NCBI GenBank assembly: GCA_945898275.1
Contig: CAMDHZ010000005.1
Coordinates: 101,507 to 165,506 of the forward strand
Direction of reading: 5' to 3'
Origin: Chitinophaga pinensis
Lineage (GTDB): Bacteria; Bacteroidota; Bacteroidia; UKL13-3
DNA: 64,000 nucleotides
The translations under genes were made by a program, and so were the position numbers. Positions 18,046-26,176 of this stretch are shown one piece after another (positions within the stretch are counted from its first letter, which is position 1; every line of letters starts with the position of its first letter). The notes beneath the pieces are model-generated. The model did no database searches and was not told the origin of the DNA. It was given only the letters and a program-made list of their open reading frames with translations.

Positions 18046-19257
18046 ATGCTAAACAAAATAAAAGGCTTATTTAGTCATCTCACTTTTTATGTAGTAATTG
18101 CAATAGTTTCGGGCGTTTTGCTTGGGCATTATTACCCTCACCAAGGATTGAAATTAGAGTTTATTGGAACCTATTTCATCAAAGTTATTAAGCTATTTAT
18201 ACCGCCCATTATTTTCTTTACCATCGTTTTGGGAATTTGTTACATGGGCGATTTAAAGAAGGTTGGTAAGATTGGATTAAAAGCCTTAATTTATTTTGAG
18301 ATAATTTCTACCTTTTCTTTGGCCATTGGAATTGCAGTAGCATTAATCATGAAACCTGGAGACATAGATAGAACCAAGATTCCAATTGGGGATGTTTCAA
18401 AGTTTACAGCGCAAGGTAAAGTGCCTTTTAGTTGGTTAAATTTTTTACAATCTAATATTACCATTCAAATTTTATTAGTTGCTATTGTTGTTGGTATAGT
18501 TTTGAACCTATTCTCTCGCAAAGATCCTATCATCAAAGCATTTACCTATACCTCAAAGAAGGTGTTTCTATTGTTAAAGTATGTGATGTATTTTGCCCCA
18601 GTTGCCGCCTTTGGAGCCATGGCCTTTACCGTTTCAAAATTTGGCTTACATACCTTAATTCCATTGGGTAAACTCATGTTGAGTGTTTATCTCACCATGG
18701 CCATTTTTATCTTTTTGGTATTGGGGGCTATTATGAAATATTATGGTCTAAGTAATTGGAAGTTTCTTAAATACATTAAAGAAGAAATATTAGTGGTATT
18801 AGGAACTTCTTCTTCTGAATCTGCTTTGCCTAGTATCATGCATAAATTGGAACAAGCAGGTTGTAAAAAAACAATTGTTGGATTGGTTATTCCAGTAGGA
18901 TATTCCTTTAACCTTGATGGCACTTCTATTTACCTTTCGATGGCAACCATTTTTTTAGCTCAAATCTATAATGTGCCACTTAGTTTAGGAGAAATTTTAA
19001 TGATGTTAGGCATTTTGATGATTACCTCTAAAGGTGCAGCAGGGGTTACGGGAAGTGGCTTTGTGGTATTAGCTTCCACTTTAGCCTCAATGGGTTCAAT
19101 TCCACTTGAAGGATTGGGCTTTTTGTGGGGTGTAGATAAGTTTATGAGCGAAGGAAGGTCGATTACTAACTTAATTGGAAATGCCGTAGCTACCCTTGTA
19201 ATTGCTAAAAACGAAAATGAATTTGATGAACAAACTTTTAAAGAAGTAGTTGGCTAA
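18046..19257 (+). CDS. Dicarboxylate/amino-acid:cation symporter (DAACS/GltP family)
   Basis: The 403-residue inner-membrane protein has the family hallmarks: a serine-rich hairpin (LGTSSSESALPSIM), the TM7 motif YSFNLDGTSIY with the NxDGT element, and the second hairpin SKGAAGVTGSGF. Family members import glutamate, aspartate or C4-dicarboxylates with sodium or protons. It is the last gene of the operon, 9 bp after the porin, and a strong terminator follows. Aspartate released by IadA or outside the cell would fit as substrate. Confidence 0.9.
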   Translation: MLNKIKGLFSHLTFYVVIAIVSGVLLGHYYPHQGLKLEFIGTYFIKVIKLFIPPIIFFTIVLGICYMGDLKKVGKIGLKALIYFEIISTFSLAIGIAVALIMKPGDIDRTKIPIGDVSKFTAQGKVPFSWLNFLQSNITIQILLVAIVVGIVLNLFSRKDPIIKAFTYTSKKVFLLLKYVMYFAPVAAFGAMAFTVSKFGLHTLIPLGKLMLSVYLTMAIFIFLVLGAIMKYYGLSNWKFLKYIKEEILVVLGTSSSESALPSIMHKLEQAGCKKTIVGLVIPVGYSFNLDGTSIYLSMATIFLAQIYNVPLSLGEILMMLGILMITSKGAAGVTGSGFVVLASTLASMGSIPLEGLGFLWGVDKFMSEGRSITNLIGNAVATLVIAKNENEFDEQTFKEVVG

Positions 19258-19280
19258 GTCTACTCCTAATTTAGACATAA

Positions 19281-19314
19281 AAAAACGACTAATCTTTTCA
19301 GGTTAGTCGTTTTT
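19281..19314. terminator. Bidirectional intrinsic terminator
   Basis: A 12-bp perfect stem (AAAAACGACTAA 19281-19292 pairing with 19303-19314) with a 10-nt loop lies between the convergent symporter gene and the minus-strand T9SS gene. It ends in a T run on the plus strand and in a T run on the minus strand, so it can serve both. Confidence 0.88.
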
Positions 19315-19334
19315 ATTTTGGTTTGAACCAAATG

Positions 19335-20624
19335 TTAATTCGTTTTTATAATACGCTTAGTGATAACTGCATCACCTTGGTATAACTTGATGAAATAGAT
19401 ACCATTTAAAAGTTCTTTGGCGTTTAAATTAACTATATTACTTTCTAGGTTTTCGCTCATCACTATTTTACCTGTAATGTCAATAATTTCGGCACGTTGG
19501 ATGGGATTATTGGTCGTGATTTCAATAAAATCATTGAAAGGGTTTGGACTTAACTTAGTTTCAGTTTCTTGATTTTTAACTGCAATCACTTGAGAGTAGG
19601 TAGATTCTCCATCATAGTCTATTTGGTTTAACCTGTAATAAGCATTGGCATTACTGTTAAATTCAAAACGATATTTTTGAGTAGTTTTTGAATTACCAAC
19701 ACCTTCTGCAAAACCAATGGTTTCAAAATTAATTCCGTCTTGGCTGCTTTCAATTTCAAAACCTTTGTTGTTGATTTCGGAAGCAGTGGTCCAAGTTAAT
19801 AAGGTGGTTTGATGCGAGGTAATTTGTCCTTCGAAAGAAGTTAAACTAACTGGCAATGCTGTGTTTACCCAAGAGTTAGAAACGCGAATTCCATCTACAG
19901 TGCCTGCCATGGTGCCTGTTGATCCTTGACGAATGGCTACTGCATTCAATACTGCCAAATCTCCTTGCGAAATATCTGTAGTACTTGCCATGGTTGGCGT
20001 ACCAGGTTCAACTGTTGGAATGCTTGTTCCAAAAGGAATCACATAAGAGTAAATGGTATCTAAAAAGCTTGGGTTAAAACTATATTTTACAATTACCAAA
20101 AGCGTGGTGTCTAAAGGATAATTGATTGGGGAGTATACTGGTGTTGCAGACGAACCTTTGTTGATACCAATGTTAAACGTATTGGCAACACTGCCTGCCT
20201 TAATATAATGACGCCCTCTGAAAGAGGTAATAAAACTCGTATCTAATAAATGAAAGAAGTAATCGGCAGTAGCGCCACCATTACTCGACATATTCAAAAG
20301 GAAAGAAACATAAACATTTCCAGAAGTGAAAGGAATGGTTGATCTGTTTGCATCTTCTCTACTGGTAGAGGCAAAACTAAATCCAATAGAACCGCCAATA
20401 TTATTTGAGAAATAGCCTGGGAAGCTTAATGAGGTGCTTTTGTAGGCAATTGGGCCCCCTGTACCACTGTGCCTTCTCCAAACATTTCCACCGCGGGCAG
20501 GATTGGTAAGCGTGTCTGCACTTGTGCCAGAAGTTGCGCCATACGCAAAGTTTTCAATAGTCATTTGTGCATTCAAATTTATTGAGAGCACTAGTAAGAT
20601 AAATGGTAAAATAATTCTTTTCAT
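19335..20624 (-). CDS. Secreted protein with T9SS C-terminal sorting domain
   Basis: The 429-residue protein has a Sec signal peptide (MKRIILPFILLVLSINLNA), a beta-sandwich body of about 230 residues that I do not recognise, a fibronectin-like segment (LPVSLTSFEGQITSHQTTLL, TTASEINNKGFEIE) and a type A T9SS sorting domain (KLSPNPFNDFIEITTNN to the end). The LPVSLTSF and WTTASEINNKGF elements are common next to sorting domains in Bacteroidota. It follows the lipoprotein hydrolase gene by 21 bp on the minus strand. Function of the body is unknown; cell-surface location is expected. Confidence 0.82.
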   Translation of the reverse strand: MKRIILPFILLVLSINLNAQMTIENFAYGATSGTSADTLTNPARGGNVWRRHSGTGGPIAYKSTSLSFPGYFSNNIGGSIGFSFASTSREDANRSTIPFTSGNVYVSFLLNMSSNGGATADYFFHLLDTSFITSFRGRHYIKAGSVANTFNIGINKGSSATPVYSPINYPLDTTLLVIVKYSFNPSFLDTIYSYVIPFGTSIPTVEPGTPTMASTTDISQGDLAVLNAVAIRQGSTGTMAGTVDGIRVSNSWVNTALPVSLTSFEGQITSHQTTLLTWTTASEINNKGFEIESSQDGINFETIGFAEGVGNSKTTQKYRFEFNSNANAYYRLNQIDYDGESTYSQVIAVKNQETETKLSPNPFNDFIEITTNNPIQRAEIIDITGKIVMSENLESNIVNLNAKELLNGIYFIKLYQGDAVITKRIIKTN

Positions 20625-20645
20625 GTTGTATTTGTTTAATTTAAT

Positions 20646-21593
20646 TTATTGATAAAAGTAAATAGCCGCTGCATTTGATGTTGCTGAAAAATCATGCGCT
20701 ACGCCTTTGAGTGGGTAATATTTCCAATTAAAGGCAGCCGCACTTTGATTAGCCGTTGCCCTAGATTGGGTATAGAAGTATTGGGCTCTTGTTAATCGGT
20801 TCAAACCTTGTTTGTCTACAATTTCATTGTGCCTCAAACCATCAGAGTTAGGATCAATATCCTGCTCACCAATAAGTATATATACTTTTTTGTTGAAGAG
20901 GTTGTTATAATTAGCAAACTCAACCGGACTTTTCTTAGTGCCATAAGGAAAGTCAATGCTTTTGTCGAACATCGTGTACCATCCTGCCGCTGCTGCTGCT
21001 AGTCTGTTTACCTTAGCCAAGGGTTTAAAAAGCATATAACGATGCACAAATTGCGCACCTGCAGAATGTCCAAAAACATCATAGGTATTCAATGTGCTTC
21101 CAATTTTAGTTTTCATAAACTCAAAAATTGGTTCAACCACAGAAAAAGTCCATAGACTTTCTGCATTTAAACTTTCAACTGATGGGTTATCTCCATCTAT
21201 AAACACATTTCCTAAGTTGTAATTATCAGCAGTTGGGTAATGTTGCTCGCTAAATTCAGGAGCAATAATGATGAATCCAAATTTATCAGCATTGGCAATC
21301 ATCACATCCCTGCTAAACTTTGCATTTCTATCTGTTCCATGAAAAACAAATAATATCGGAGTTTGATTAGTAGCGTTGTTCGGAATATGATAAAATAGTT
21401 GAATTGGTTTAGTTTTTAAAGGCTCGTATGCTGTAAAAGTGAGGTCACCGCTGCCTTTAATTTTTGTTGGAGTGGTTGTGGTGTCTTTGGCAACATCAAT
21501 AGAGATGCTGTTTTCCTCTCGTTTGCAAGAAACAAACATAAGGCCTAACATACAGACAGTTAATAAAAAAGCTAATAGGCTTTTGCCAAACAT
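20646..21593 (-). CDS. Lipoprotein alpha/beta hydrolase (esterase/PHB-depolymerase-like)
   Basis: The 315-residue protein has a lipoprotein signal (hydrophobic core followed by FVSC at about residue 23). The catalytic domain shows an oxyanion/His-Gly strand (PILFVFHGTDRNA), the nucleophile elbow GHSAGAQ, an aspartate-containing loop (YILIGEQDIDPNSDG) and a late His (KGVAHDF), as in secreted feruloyl-esterase or depolymerase-like hydrolases. It heads the minus-strand pair with the T9SS protein. A paired ATACCAA element (21630-21659) lies 37 bp upstream of its start, matching that of the iadA operon. Substrate is unknown. Confidence 0.8.
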   Translation of the reverse strand: MFGKSLLAFLLTVCMLGLMFVSCKREENSISIDVAKDTTTTPTKIKGSGDLTFTAYEPLKTKPIQLFYHIPNNATNQTPILFVFHGTDRNAKFSRDVMIANADKFGFIIIAPEFSEQHYPTADNYNLGNVFIDGDNPSVESLNAESLWTFSVVEPIFEFMKTKIGSTLNTYDVFGHSAGAQFVHRYMLFKPLAKVNRLAAAAAGWYTMFDKSIDFPYGTKKSPVEFANYNNLFNKKVYILIGEQDIDPNSDGLRHNEIVDKQGLNRLTRAQYFYTQSRATANQSAAAFNWKYYPLKGVAHDFSATSNAAAIYFYQ

Positions 21594-21629
21594 TTTGTAA
21601 AATTAATAGAATAATCTAGATTAAATTAC

Positions 21630-21659
21630 ATACCAATAATATTTTAATTTGCATACCAA
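21630..21659 (-). promoter_or_regulatory. Candidate MocR operator (second copy)
   Basis: ATACCAA at 21630-21636 and 21653-21659 read as TTGGTAT-N16-TTGGTAT in the direction of the lipoprotein hydrolase gene, the same word, spacing and orientation as at 8436-8465. The element ends 37 bp upstream of that gene's start codon, a position suited to a regulator site. Confidence 0.62.
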
Positions 21660-21668
21660 AGTTTACCT

Positions 21669-22232
21669 TTATCCTTCAACTATAATATCATACTTCCTTA
21701 ATAAACCTTCCAAACCTGAGCTTGAAAATTTAGCCTTTTTAATTTGATTGGTTTCTGGATTTATGGTGTAATTAAAAGCAGTGAGAAAATTTACTTTTTC
21801 AAGCTTCGTGCCATCAAAGCTTGCTCCAGCTAAATCACAGTTTTCAAACTTTGCACCAGTTAGGTCACATTCTGCAAAGTCTGTTTCAAATAGCAGGGTA
21901 TTTTTGAATATGGTGTTTTTGATTTTCGTTTTATAAAACGAAGAATGGTTTAATTGGCAAGTTTCAAACGAAAAGGAAAGACCGAATTCACTGCAGGTGT
22001 CAAATCGCAACCCCAACATTTTACAATCTTTAAATTTCACTTCCCGAAATGCTGTTTTACTAAGTTTTGCCAAACTTAAATTTGAGCCATTGAAAATACA
22101 ATCTGTGAATTTAATGCCAGAAAGATTTAGGTTTTCAAAGTTGCAATTATTGAAGGTGCAGTTTTCATATTCGCCAATTGCAAGGGTCGTAATTCGTTCA
22201 AAGGTCTCGTCATGAAAATAAGTTTCTTCCAT
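21669..22232 (-). CDS. Pentapeptide-repeat protein
   Basis: The 187-residue protein consists mostly of A(D/N)LXX-type pentapeptides (for example NCNFENLNLSGIKFTDC and CDLTGAKFENCDLAGASF), which fold as a right-handed quadrilateral beta helix. It ends with GLEGLLRKYDIIVEG. Related proteins include Qnr gyrase protectors, but the repeats alone do not show that activity. It starts 4 bp downstream of the DUF2200 gene and is probably cotranscribed with it. Confidence 0.88.
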   Translation of the reverse strand: MEETYFHDETFERITTLAIGEYENCTFNNCNFENLNLSGIKFTDCIFNGSNLSLAKLSKTAFREVKFKDCKMLGLRFDTCSEFGLSFSFETCQLNHSSFYKTKIKNTIFKNTLLFETDFAECDLTGAKFENCDLAGASFDGTKLEKVNFLTAFNYTINPETNQIKKAKFSSSGLEGLLRKYDIIVEG

Positions 22233-22236
22233 ATAT

Positions 22237-22599
22237 TTAATGTCGTAGAATTTTTTCCATCTTCTTGCCTTTGGCTAATTCATCCACTAGTTTGTCTAAA
22301 TAACGAACATTCCTGGTTAATGGATTTTCAATTTCTTCAATGCGGTAACCACAAATTAGCCCTTTGATTAAGTTTGCATTTGGGTTAAGTGTTGCCTTTT
22401 CAAAGAAAGTGGCGAAAGTAGCCTTTGTATCAATCATTTCTTGTATTTTTTGGTAATCAAAACCTGTTAACCATTCAATTATGTGATGCAACTCTTCCTT
22501 CGTTCTACCTTTCCGCTCCACTTTGTATACGTAGTGGGGGTAAACCGAAGCGAAAGTTATTTTAGCCATTTTTGCATTATGTTCTGCTGTAACTTCCAT
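22237..22599 (-). CDS. DUF2200 family protein
   Basis: A 120-residue cytoplasmic protein matching the DUF2200 family (KITFASVYPHYVYKVERKG, HIIEWLTGFD, ENPLTRNVRYLDKLVDELAKGK). I chose ATG at 22599; a TTG-initiated frame reaches 22626 but the family starts near this methionine. Function is unknown. It precedes the pentapeptide-repeat gene on the same strand. Confidence 0.85.
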   Translation of the reverse strand: MEVTAEHNAKMAKITFASVYPHYVYKVERKGRTKEELHHIIEWLTGFDYQKIQEMIDTKATFATFFEKATLNPNANLIKGLICGYRIEEIENPLTRNVRYLDKLVDELAKGKKMEKILRH

Positions 22600-22671
22600 T
22601 ATTTTGATTGTACAAATTAGTGACAAATTTATACAATTATGCCTGAATAAAAACTAAGCTACATCCAAGAC

Positions 22672-22702
22672 TTGTAGCTTTCACCCTATTCCCTTACCTT
22701 TG
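22672..22702 (+). promoter_or_regulatory. Bacteroidota-type promoter of the DEAD-box helicase
   Basis: TTG at 22672-22674 and TACCTTTG at 22695-22702, separated by 20 bp, match the -33 TTG / -7 TAnnTTTG consensus of the Bacteroidota housekeeping sigma factor. Transcription should start near 22709, giving a leader of about 85 nt before the helicase start. Confidence 0.75.
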
Positions 22703-22725
22703 TACCCGTGATTCAACTAATTATT

Positions 22726-22797
22726 ATGAATCACCGCGGAATTGGTCACCTGAGTTTTTTGAAATTGAGAGCCGTTTTCTGCTCTCATTTCTTATGA
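22726..22797 (+). CDS. Candidate 23-residue leader peptide overlapping the helicase start (ATGA)
   Basis: An ATG at 22726 opens a 23-codon frame (beginning [10 protein letters not shown]) whose stop TGA 22795-22797 overlaps the helicase ATG 22794-22796. It lies entirely inside the predicted leader transcript. The arrangement would allow translational coupling or attenuation. Coding is not proven; the frame could be fortuitous. Confidence 0.4.
   Translation: MNHRGIGHLSFLKLRAVFCSHFL
22767..22786 (+). promoter_or_regulatory. Leader hairpin upstream of the helicase start
   Basis: GAGAGC (22767-22772) pairs with GCTCTC (22781-22786) around an 8-nt loop, 7 nt before the helicase ATG. It would hide the translation start region and is not followed by a T run long enough for a terminator. 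RNA-helicase mRNAs often carry structured leaders for cold or autogenous control; that role is inferred. Confidence 0.45.
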
Positions 22798-24068
22798 AAA
22801 AAATGTTTAGCGAGCTCAATATTGTTGAGCCTATTTTAGCCGCTCTTAAGCACGAAGGCTACACACATCCCACTCCCATTCAAGAACAAACTATCCCACT
22901 TTTGCTACAAGGCAAAGATGTATTGGGTTGCGCCCAAACAGGTACGGGTAAAACGGCTTCTTTTGCCATTCCTATCTTACAATTGTTGTATCAAAATGCT
23001 GGCAAAGAAGTTGGTTCAAAACGAAAAATAAAAGCCTTGGTACTTACGCCAACTCGCGAATTGGCCATTCAGATTGATGATAGCTTTGCAGCCTATGGCA
23101 AAAATCTTGGGCTCAAACACACTGTAATTTTTGGAGGTGTTTCGCAACACAGCCAAGTAGATAGGTTGAACCGAGGCATCGATATATTAATTGCCACGCC
23201 AGGCCGTTTGCTCGATTTGATTCAACAAGGCTTTGTACACCTGCAACACATACAATTTTTTGTATTAGATGAAGCAGACAGAATGCTCGACATGGGCTTT
23301 GTAAATGATGTGAAAAAGGTCATTGCAAAAATTCCTAAAAAGCGTCAATCGCTATTCTTCTCGGCCACTATGCCGCCGGTTATCAAAAGTTTAGCCGATA
23401 CTATATTAATTCACCCTTCAAAGGTAGAAGTTACGCCTGTATCATCAACCGCAGATACCATTCAACAGTTTTTGTATTATGTGAGCAAAACCGACAAAAA
23501 GCGCTTGCTCATTCACTTGCTAGAAACTGAAAAAATGCATAGCGTGCTGGTGTTTACCCGCACCAAACATGGTGCCGATAGAGTTGTGAAAGACTTGGAC
23601 AAAGCAGGCATTAAAGCCGCAGCCATTCATGGGAATAAATCTCAAAATGCCAGACAAAATGCTTTAAATGATTTTAAATCTGGCAAGATAAAAGTGCTTT
23701 TGGCTACAGACATTGCATCTCGCGGGATAGACATTGACGACTTATCACATGTGATCAATTATGAGCTTCCAAATATCCCAGAAACATACGTACATCGCAT
23801 TGGCAGAACGGGTAGGGCAGGAGCCAGTGGAATTTCTTTCTCGTTTTGTGATGAAGAAGAAATGGGCGAATTAAAAGACATTCATAAACTCATCGGGAAA
23901 AATATTCCGATTGTAGATACGCATCCATTTGTGCTAGATCCAGCGTATATAGACACCGGTTCAAGTAACAATAAGGCAAAGCCTAAAAAGCAATTGCCTC
24001 CACATAACAGACCTGCTTCATCCAAGCCAGAACACAAGCCTAAAAGGCATTGGGGCGGTAGGAGGTAG
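22794..24068 (+). CDS. DEAD-box RNA helicase, RhlE-like
   Basis: The 424-residue ATP-dependent RNA helicase shows all core motifs: Q motif ([10 protein letters not shown]), Walker A ([10 protein letters not shown]), PTRELA, DEAD, SAT, RGIDID and [10 protein letters not shown], followed by a basic Pro/Lys-rich tail of about 60 residues ending HWGGRR. Such enzymes unwind RNA during ribosome assembly and cold adaptation. The start is fixed by the ATG after a hairpin leader. The last codons are duplicated 2 kb downstream (25999-26046), beyond the hipBA pair. Confidence 0.95.
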   Translation: MKKMFSELNIVEPILAALKHEGYTHPTPIQEQTIPLLLQGKDVLGCAQTGTGKTASFAIPILQLLYQNAGKEVGSKRKIKALVLTPTRELAIQIDDSFAAYGKNLGLKHTVIFGGVSQHSQVDRLNRGIDILIATPGRLLDLIQQGFVHLQHIQFFVLDEADRMLDMGFVNDVKKVIAKIPKKRQSLFFSATMPPVIKSLADTILIHPSKVEVTPVSSTADTIQQFLYYVSKTDKKRLLIHLLETEKMHSVLVFTRTKHGADRVVKDLDKAGIKAAAIHGNKSQNARQNALNDFKSGKIKVLLATDIASRGIDIDDLSHVINYELPNIPETYVHRIGRTGRAGASGISFSFCDEEEMGELKDIHKLIGKNIPIVDTHPFVLDPAYIDTGSSNNKAKPKKQLPPHNRPASSKPEHKPKRHWGGRR

Positions 24069-24069
24069 T
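24017..24069 (+). repeat. Direct repeat, copy 1: 3' end of the helicase gene
   Basis: The last ~50 bp of the helicase coding sequence recur at 25999-26046. A 23-bp core is identical (24039-24061 and 26016-26038). The copies bracket the hipBA genes. Confidence 0.85.
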
Positions 24070-24090
24070 AGGCTTTTAAAAACCAAGGAG

Positions 24091-24108
24091 GTTAAGCAAT
24101 TGCTTAAC
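24091..24108. terminator. 18-bp perfect palindrome after the helicase gene
   Basis: GTTAAGCAATTGCTTAAC is self-complementary over its full length and lies 23 bp after the helicase stop. It lacks a clear T run, so it may be a weak terminator, a processing site or a protein-binding site. Confidence 0.4.
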
Positions 24109-24175
24109 TTAGGTACTCTTTTATATCTGTTTGTGAGAGTTATAATGTGGTAGATTGAGATTTTGGGGAACTGCC

Positions 24176-25477
24176 TTATAGACTAATTAATGTTGCATTT
24201 ATTTCATCTCTAAGTTTGGGAAGTACCATAACTTCATTGGCAAAAGTTTTCCATTTATTTACTGTATCACTTATTTCATCAATTGTTTCTGCGGCCTTTT
24301 TGTTTTTTATTGACTTACCAATTACAAGTAAGTCATCTCTTGTAATATTATTTCTCTTACCATTTATACTCAGTACATGCTGGCTTACCCATTGACTTTT
24401 GGGTTGATAGGCATGACAGATATCATAGGCAGGAGCTAACTCCCAATTGCTATCTTTCTTTAAACGGAAAGCGAAGTTTTTTGTGTGATCATCACAATTT
24501 CGTGACACCACATTAAATACCATTCTGCGAAACAACTGTTCAGCATCGGCATAAGACAATTTCAATTCTCTCATGGTTTGAAAAAGTTGCTCATAGCTAA
24601 AACTGGTAATTTGATTGTAATCAAAATGCTTCATTGCACAAAAGGTTTGTATGTGATGTTTAGATGAACTGCCTTCACGATCAAAACGCTTGGTCATAAA
24701 ATGTGCTCGACCATTTTCTTCCATTAATCTGGAAGGCATCATGTTTATGCCACAAGCAACTGCCATATTATAATAGGCCATTTCAACTCGGCCATAGCCT
24801 TTGCTTGCTCCCAATTGCACATCACTCACACCGTCAAGTTTGATTAGCCAGTGTTCAAAACCCTTTGGCGCATTGGTTTGACCCGATTTTACTATGCTTG
24901 TTTTATCGTTGTAAGCAATAACAGCTTTTGGTCTAGCACCACCTGCAGATGTGCCAATTTGCAAAATTTCCAAAATAGCCTTTTCTTCATGTGCTTTCAG
25001 ATTGGTGACAAATGCCTGCTTTTTGGACAACATCTTTTGGGCAATATCTACCAAGCTATCTATTTCTACCGAAAAAGTTCGTTTGCTTTCGTTTAAAGTG
25101 GTCGGCTCAAACTCTATTGCCCCCATACCTCTTGTGCCTATAAAGCAAAGCATTTCAACAGGGTTCATGCTATCTAACGGTCTACCTTGCCGTGCAAGCC
25201 AAAGATTGATAAGTTCATTTCCATATCTGTCGGGTAATACATCGGCTAATAGGCCTGGCAAACCTTTGAACGTATCTAAGGCTGAATCAGACTTTTTTCG
25301 CAGTGCTGGAAAACTAAATATACTTTTTGTTGCACTCACAGGCATTTGTAATGGAGCCAATTCCCACCCCTTGTTTTTGAATTTGGAATCATATTCAAAA
25401 GTTGCATAGCCAGTAGTAGCATCCCAAGCAACAGCACCTACTACTTCTCCCCAAATTTTTACATAAGCAGTATTCAT
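24176..25477 (-). CDS. hipA: HipA-type serine/threonine kinase toxin
   Basis: The 433-residue protein has the HipA N-terminal lobe (MNTAYVKIWGEVVGAVAWD), the Gly-rich ATP loop GTSAGGARPKA near residue 195, the catalytic loop SRNCDDHTKNF and the metal-binding Asp in LAPAYDICHAY. HipA of E. coli phosphorylates glutamyl-tRNA synthetase and causes growth arrest; the antitoxin HipB neutralises it. I chose ATG 25477; a TTG at 25486 is in frame. It begins 2 bp upstream of the hipB stop codon's outer edge, so the pair forms an antitoxin-first operon. All kinase motifs look intact. Confidence 0.92.
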   Translation of the reverse strand: MNTAYVKIWGEVVGAVAWDATTGYATFEYDSKFKNKGWELAPLQMPVSATKSIFSFPALRKKSDSALDTFKGLPGLLADVLPDRYGNELINLWLARQGRPLDSMNPVEMLCFIGTRGMGAIEFEPTTLNESKRTFSVEIDSLVDIAQKMLSKKQAFVTNLKAHEEKAILEILQIGTSAGGARPKAVIAYNDKTSIVKSGQTNAPKGFEHWLIKLDGVSDVQLGASKGYGRVEMAYYNMAVACGINMMPSRLMEENGRAHFMTKRFDREGSSSKHHIQTFCAMKHFDYNQITSFSYEQLFQTMRELKLSYADAEQLFRRMVFNVVSRNCDDHTKNFAFRLKKDSNWELAPAYDICHAYQPKSQWVSQHVLSINGKRNNITRDDLLVIGKSIKNKKAAETIDEISDTVNKWKTFANEVMVLPKLRDEINATLISL

Positions 25478-25479
25478 AC

Positions 25480-25827
25480 TCACCAATTTGATTCTTCTTT
25501 GCGGATAGTATTAGTATTTCTGGCCCTTTTTCGCTTTTCCTTTTCTGCTTTTGCTAGGGCTAGTGGACTTATACTTTGTTGAATTTCAAATACCTCCATT
25601 ATTTGCAACTGATCTAAGACACGAAGTACCTGAATGAGTGTTGGCAGTGTAACGGCTTCTCCTCGTTCGAGCAGACTAAGGGTAGAACGGCTAATGCCGG
25701 CAGCTGCTGCTACCATATCTTGGGTTTTGCTTTGATCCAACCTGTGGTGTTTTACAAAAACTCCCACTAGTTTAGTTAAGGCATCATCATTCATAGATAG
25801 CCAGTTTTTGTATGGAATATCAGTCAT
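25480..25827 (-). CDS. hipB: HipB-type XRE-family antitoxin/repressor
   Basis: The 115-residue protein carries a Cro/CI helix-turn-helix at about 20-75 (TQDMVAAAAGISRSTLSLLE). It lies directly upstream of hipA. HipB-like proteins bind and inhibit HipA and repress their own operon. Two related operator-like sequences are found upstream (25851-25866 and 25934-25951). Confidence 0.88.
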   Translation of the reverse strand: MTDIPYKNWLSMNDDALTKLVGVFVKHHRLDQSKTQDMVAAAAGISRSTLSLLERGEAVTLPTLIQVLRVLDQLQIMEVFEIQQSISPLALAKAEKEKRKRARNTNTIRKEESNW

Positions 25828-25850
25828 AATATCTTTTATTTTATGTTAAA

Positions 25851-25866
25851 GAATGAATTATCATAC
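25851..25866. promoter_or_regulatory. Candidate HipB operator 1
   Basis: GAATGAATTATCATAC lies 24 bp upstream of the hipB start and differs at only two positions from the perfect inverted repeat at 25935-25950. Paired sites ahead of hipBA fit HipB autorepression. Confidence 0.45.
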
Positions 25867-25933
25867 AAATATATTTATATGTCTCAAATTATTTAAACAA
25901 TAATCAAGGATTTTGAATCTGATATCTTAATAA

Positions 25934-25951
25934 TGAATGAAATATCATTCA
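25934..25951. promoter_or_regulatory. Candidate HipB operator 2 (perfect inverted repeat)
   Basis: TGAATG and CATTCA form 6-bp arms around AAATAT. The site is 84 bp, about eight helical turns, from the matching position in operator 1. Its link to HipB rests on position and similarity only. Confidence 0.5.
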
Positions 25952-25998
25952 CAATGTGCTTTTTTAGTGCTTAATGTTTCAATATTAAGAGTTGGAAT

Positions 25999-26046
25999 TT
26001 CATCCAGAACATAAACCTAAAAGGCATTGGGGCGGTAGAGGGTAGG
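25999..26046 (+). repeat. Direct repeat, copy 2: detached helicase 3' end
   Basis: This segment still encodes [11 protein letters not shown] and a stop in the helicase frame. It lacks five bases present in copy 1, and most substitutions relative to copy 1 fall at third codon positions, as expected if it once belonged to a functional helicase gene. Confidence 0.8.
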
Positions 26047-26176
26047 AATACACGCTTTCGGATTTTGCTTTCTAATAAACTTCTGGGGACTTTGTTTACC
26101 TTTACGTAATCCTATTTATCTGATTTTGTTTTTGCCTAAAAACAGTTAAAAAGTTTGGATTATTTAGCTTTGAATA

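Larger units (their letters stand above)
25828..26176. other. Intergenic region between hipB and the ORF6N gene
   Basis: The 349-bp region is AT-rich and has no convincing gene. It holds the two putative HipB operators, the second copy of the helicase 3' end (25999-26046) and about 130 bp before the ORF6N start in which I see no further feature. Confidence 0.7.

Noticed and set aside
21669..22232. Pentapeptide-repeat protein as quinolone resistance (Qnr) gene
   Set aside because: Pentapeptide repeats are shared by many unrelated proteins; no Qnr-specific loops can be confirmed by eye.
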